From NCBI GenBank assembly GCA_900539755.1, contig UQDC01000002.1, forward strand, positions 248,001 through 312,000: 64,000 nucleotides of DNA, read 5' to 3'. This DNA comes from an uncultured Alistipes sp. Its GTDB lineage: Bacteria > Bacteroidota > Bacteroidia > Bacteroidales > Rikenellaceae. Each line of letters begins with the position of its first letter. Positions within the stretch are counted from its first letter, which is position 1. A program made the position numbers and the translations under genes. Below are positions 62,970 through 64,000 of the stretch, one piece after another. The notes beneath the pieces are model-generated. The model made no database searches and was not told the DNA's origin. It was given only the letters and a program-made list of their open reading frames with translations.

Positions 62970-63788
62970 CGATGAACGAACAAGATCTGTATCATATCAG
63001 TGCGGAGTCTCTGCTGAATTATCTCTATCCGGACGATATTGACCGGTGGGGGGGTAGATTGTGCAGGTATCTTTTATCGGAATTACAGCCCGGATGTACT
63101 GAACCTGGATGAAGACAATCGGACTGTACGGTTGTCTCGTGACAGTTTTTTGAGGTTGTTGCCCCAAGGGTTAATTGCTAAGGATAATGCGCTGAAAGGT
63201 AAAGATTTTGAACAGAAATACGAGCAACTCAAAAAAGAGGAGGAGTTTTTGCTGGATCTGTTCAGACCGGTCGATACCTTGGCTTTCAGGTCTCGGCTGC
63301 ATATTGAAAAACAGGCGACACAGCTGTTACAGGAGCGGTTGACCTTTGTGCTGAAACGCTATTTCGATGTTGACCTGGACGAAACAACCAACCCCTATAT
63401 CCGTCAGACGGCTCCCCTTTTGCTGCATGTTAGCCAGTTGAGAGCAGATTTCGGGTTTATTCGCGATCTGTTGGAACAGCTGTTCGACTGTGATGTGGAG
63501 ATGAAAACCGGACGATATGCCTGGGAAGAGGGGGCACAATATGCCCAACCTGCCGTGGAATATCGGTTGATCATTCCCCGGTTGACGAGAGAAGCGTATG
63601 ACGAATTGAATCAGCAAATCGAACCTTTTCGGGAATTCCTTTGCGAATGGTTTATTCCTTTCGATACAAAATGCACTATGCTGATTAAAGATTGCAATCA
63701 GCCCTTTGTGCTTGGTGAAGGCATGATGTTGAATTACAATACAGTATTTCCCGAAAGTTTGTCGATCCAAAATGTGGACAGTAAGTAG
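62966..63788 (+). pseudogene. Putative T6SS baseplate protein, TssG-like, frameshifted at a G7 tract
   Basis: The gene begins ATGACGATGAAC overlapping the E1 stop, and reads MTMNEQDLYHISAESLLNYL ... DDIDRW. At 63048-63054 lies a run of seven G. In the given sequence the frame is lost and stops at 63112; reading with six G continues as VDCAGIFYRNYSPDVLN in the frame that is open to 63788, giving about 273 residues. The product shows LSRDSFLRLLPQGL and EEEFLLDLFRPVDTLAF, as I would expect for a small baseplate subunit, and stands directly before tssK; TssG is the best guess by size and place, without proof. It is either a sequence error, a phase-variable gene or a pseudogene. Confidence 0.6.
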
Positions 63789-63797
63789 AAGCGTATT

Positions 63798-64000
63798 ATG
63801 AATATCAATTCAAGAATAGACTGGGAAGCCGGTATGGAGATCTCTGCCCAGATCTTTGTCGAACTGGATGCGAATCTGGCCCGAAGAGAGCAGGTAGCCA
63901 GCCGGGCTGTCAATGGAAACCAGTTTGGCCTTATCCCTTTTACGGAATTCGATAATCGGGGAGGGTTTGTCCGTAATAAACTGGAGATTGAACGGCTGGT
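63798..64000 (+). CDS. tssK: T6SS baseplate protein TssK (5' end only)
   Basis: The first 67 codons are visible before the window ends. IDWEAGMEISAQIF corresponds to the conserved TssK opening (WxEGMxLxPQHF in proteobacteria), followed by the helix EQVASRAVNGNQFGLIPF. TssK connects the baseplate to the membrane complex. Remaining T6SS components (TssE, TssF, TssN and others) presumably follow beyond the edge. Confidence 0.7.
   Translation, partial: MNINSRIDWEAGMEISAQIFVELDANLARREQVASRAVNGNQFGLIPFTEFDNRGGFVRNKLEIERL

Noticed and set aside
1..64000. tRNA genes, CRISPR arrays, insertion sequences, prophage
   Set aside because: I saw no cloverleaf-type sequences with TTCGAATC loops, no regularly spaced repeats and no transposase or integrase motifs.

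Overview
The window is chromosomal DNA of a Bacteroidales-type bacterium (phylum Bacteroidota); genus and species cannot be fixed from it. The evidence is the LpxC-FabZ fusion, a short NusA without C-terminal acidic repeats, a GldE-like CBS protein, a TamB gene divergent from tsaD, DUF1573, a Bacteroidetes-type (subtype iii) type VI secretion system, and promoters of the TTG-N19-TAnnTTTG kind. I see no tRNA, rRNA, IS element, phage or CRISPR array.

Layout. 1-13.8 kb is core: a GldE-like membrane protein, a secreted M28 peptidase, fabI, a TonB-family protein, lpxC/fabZ and lpxA (lipid A), an acyltransferase remnant, then rimP-nusA-infB. 14.2-23.5 kb is a compact eight-gene operon: a zinc-ribbon/SH3 membrane protein, an LysM L,D-transpeptidase lipoprotein, an SPFH protein with four zinc ribbons, a small membrane protein, a large zinc-ribbon/coiled-coil membrane protein, two paralogous helical proteins and a bactofilin-like beta-solenoid protein. 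I know no described system with this composition; it recalls the SPFH/zinc-ribbon YdjFGHI envelope-stress module of Bacillus. 23.6-37.7 kb is core again: tsaD and tamB (divergent), exbB-exbD-tonB, DUF1573, an MtaD-like deaminase, meaB, a MATE exporter and rpiB.

37.7-46.0 kb is a complete histidine operon on the minus strand (hisG-D-C-B-H-A-F-IE). It starts from a good promoter followed by a His-rich leader peptide (MLSIHHIHAHHHPCLQR) and a terminator, i.e. a classic attenuator. HisH carries an unusual Ser/Thr-rich insertion of about 55 residues.

46.6-64.0 kb is a type VI secretion locus running off the right edge: ClpV (TssH), TssB, TssC, four Hcp/TssD-like proteins, VgrG, a VgrG-neighbour beta-solenoid protein, a PAAR-like DUF4280 protein, two genes of unknown function on the opposite strand, a ubiquitin-E1/ThiF-like enzyme, a putative TssG-like baseplate gene and the start of TssK. 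Reading frames are damaged at two clear points (an in-frame TAA in VgrG; a G7 tract that shifts the frame of the TssG-like gene) and at one possible third point (a C6 tract after PAAR). This suggests decay, phase variation or sequence error. The E1-like gene overlaps the baseplate gene by ATGA, which ties a ubiquitin-activation-type enzyme to the secretion operon.
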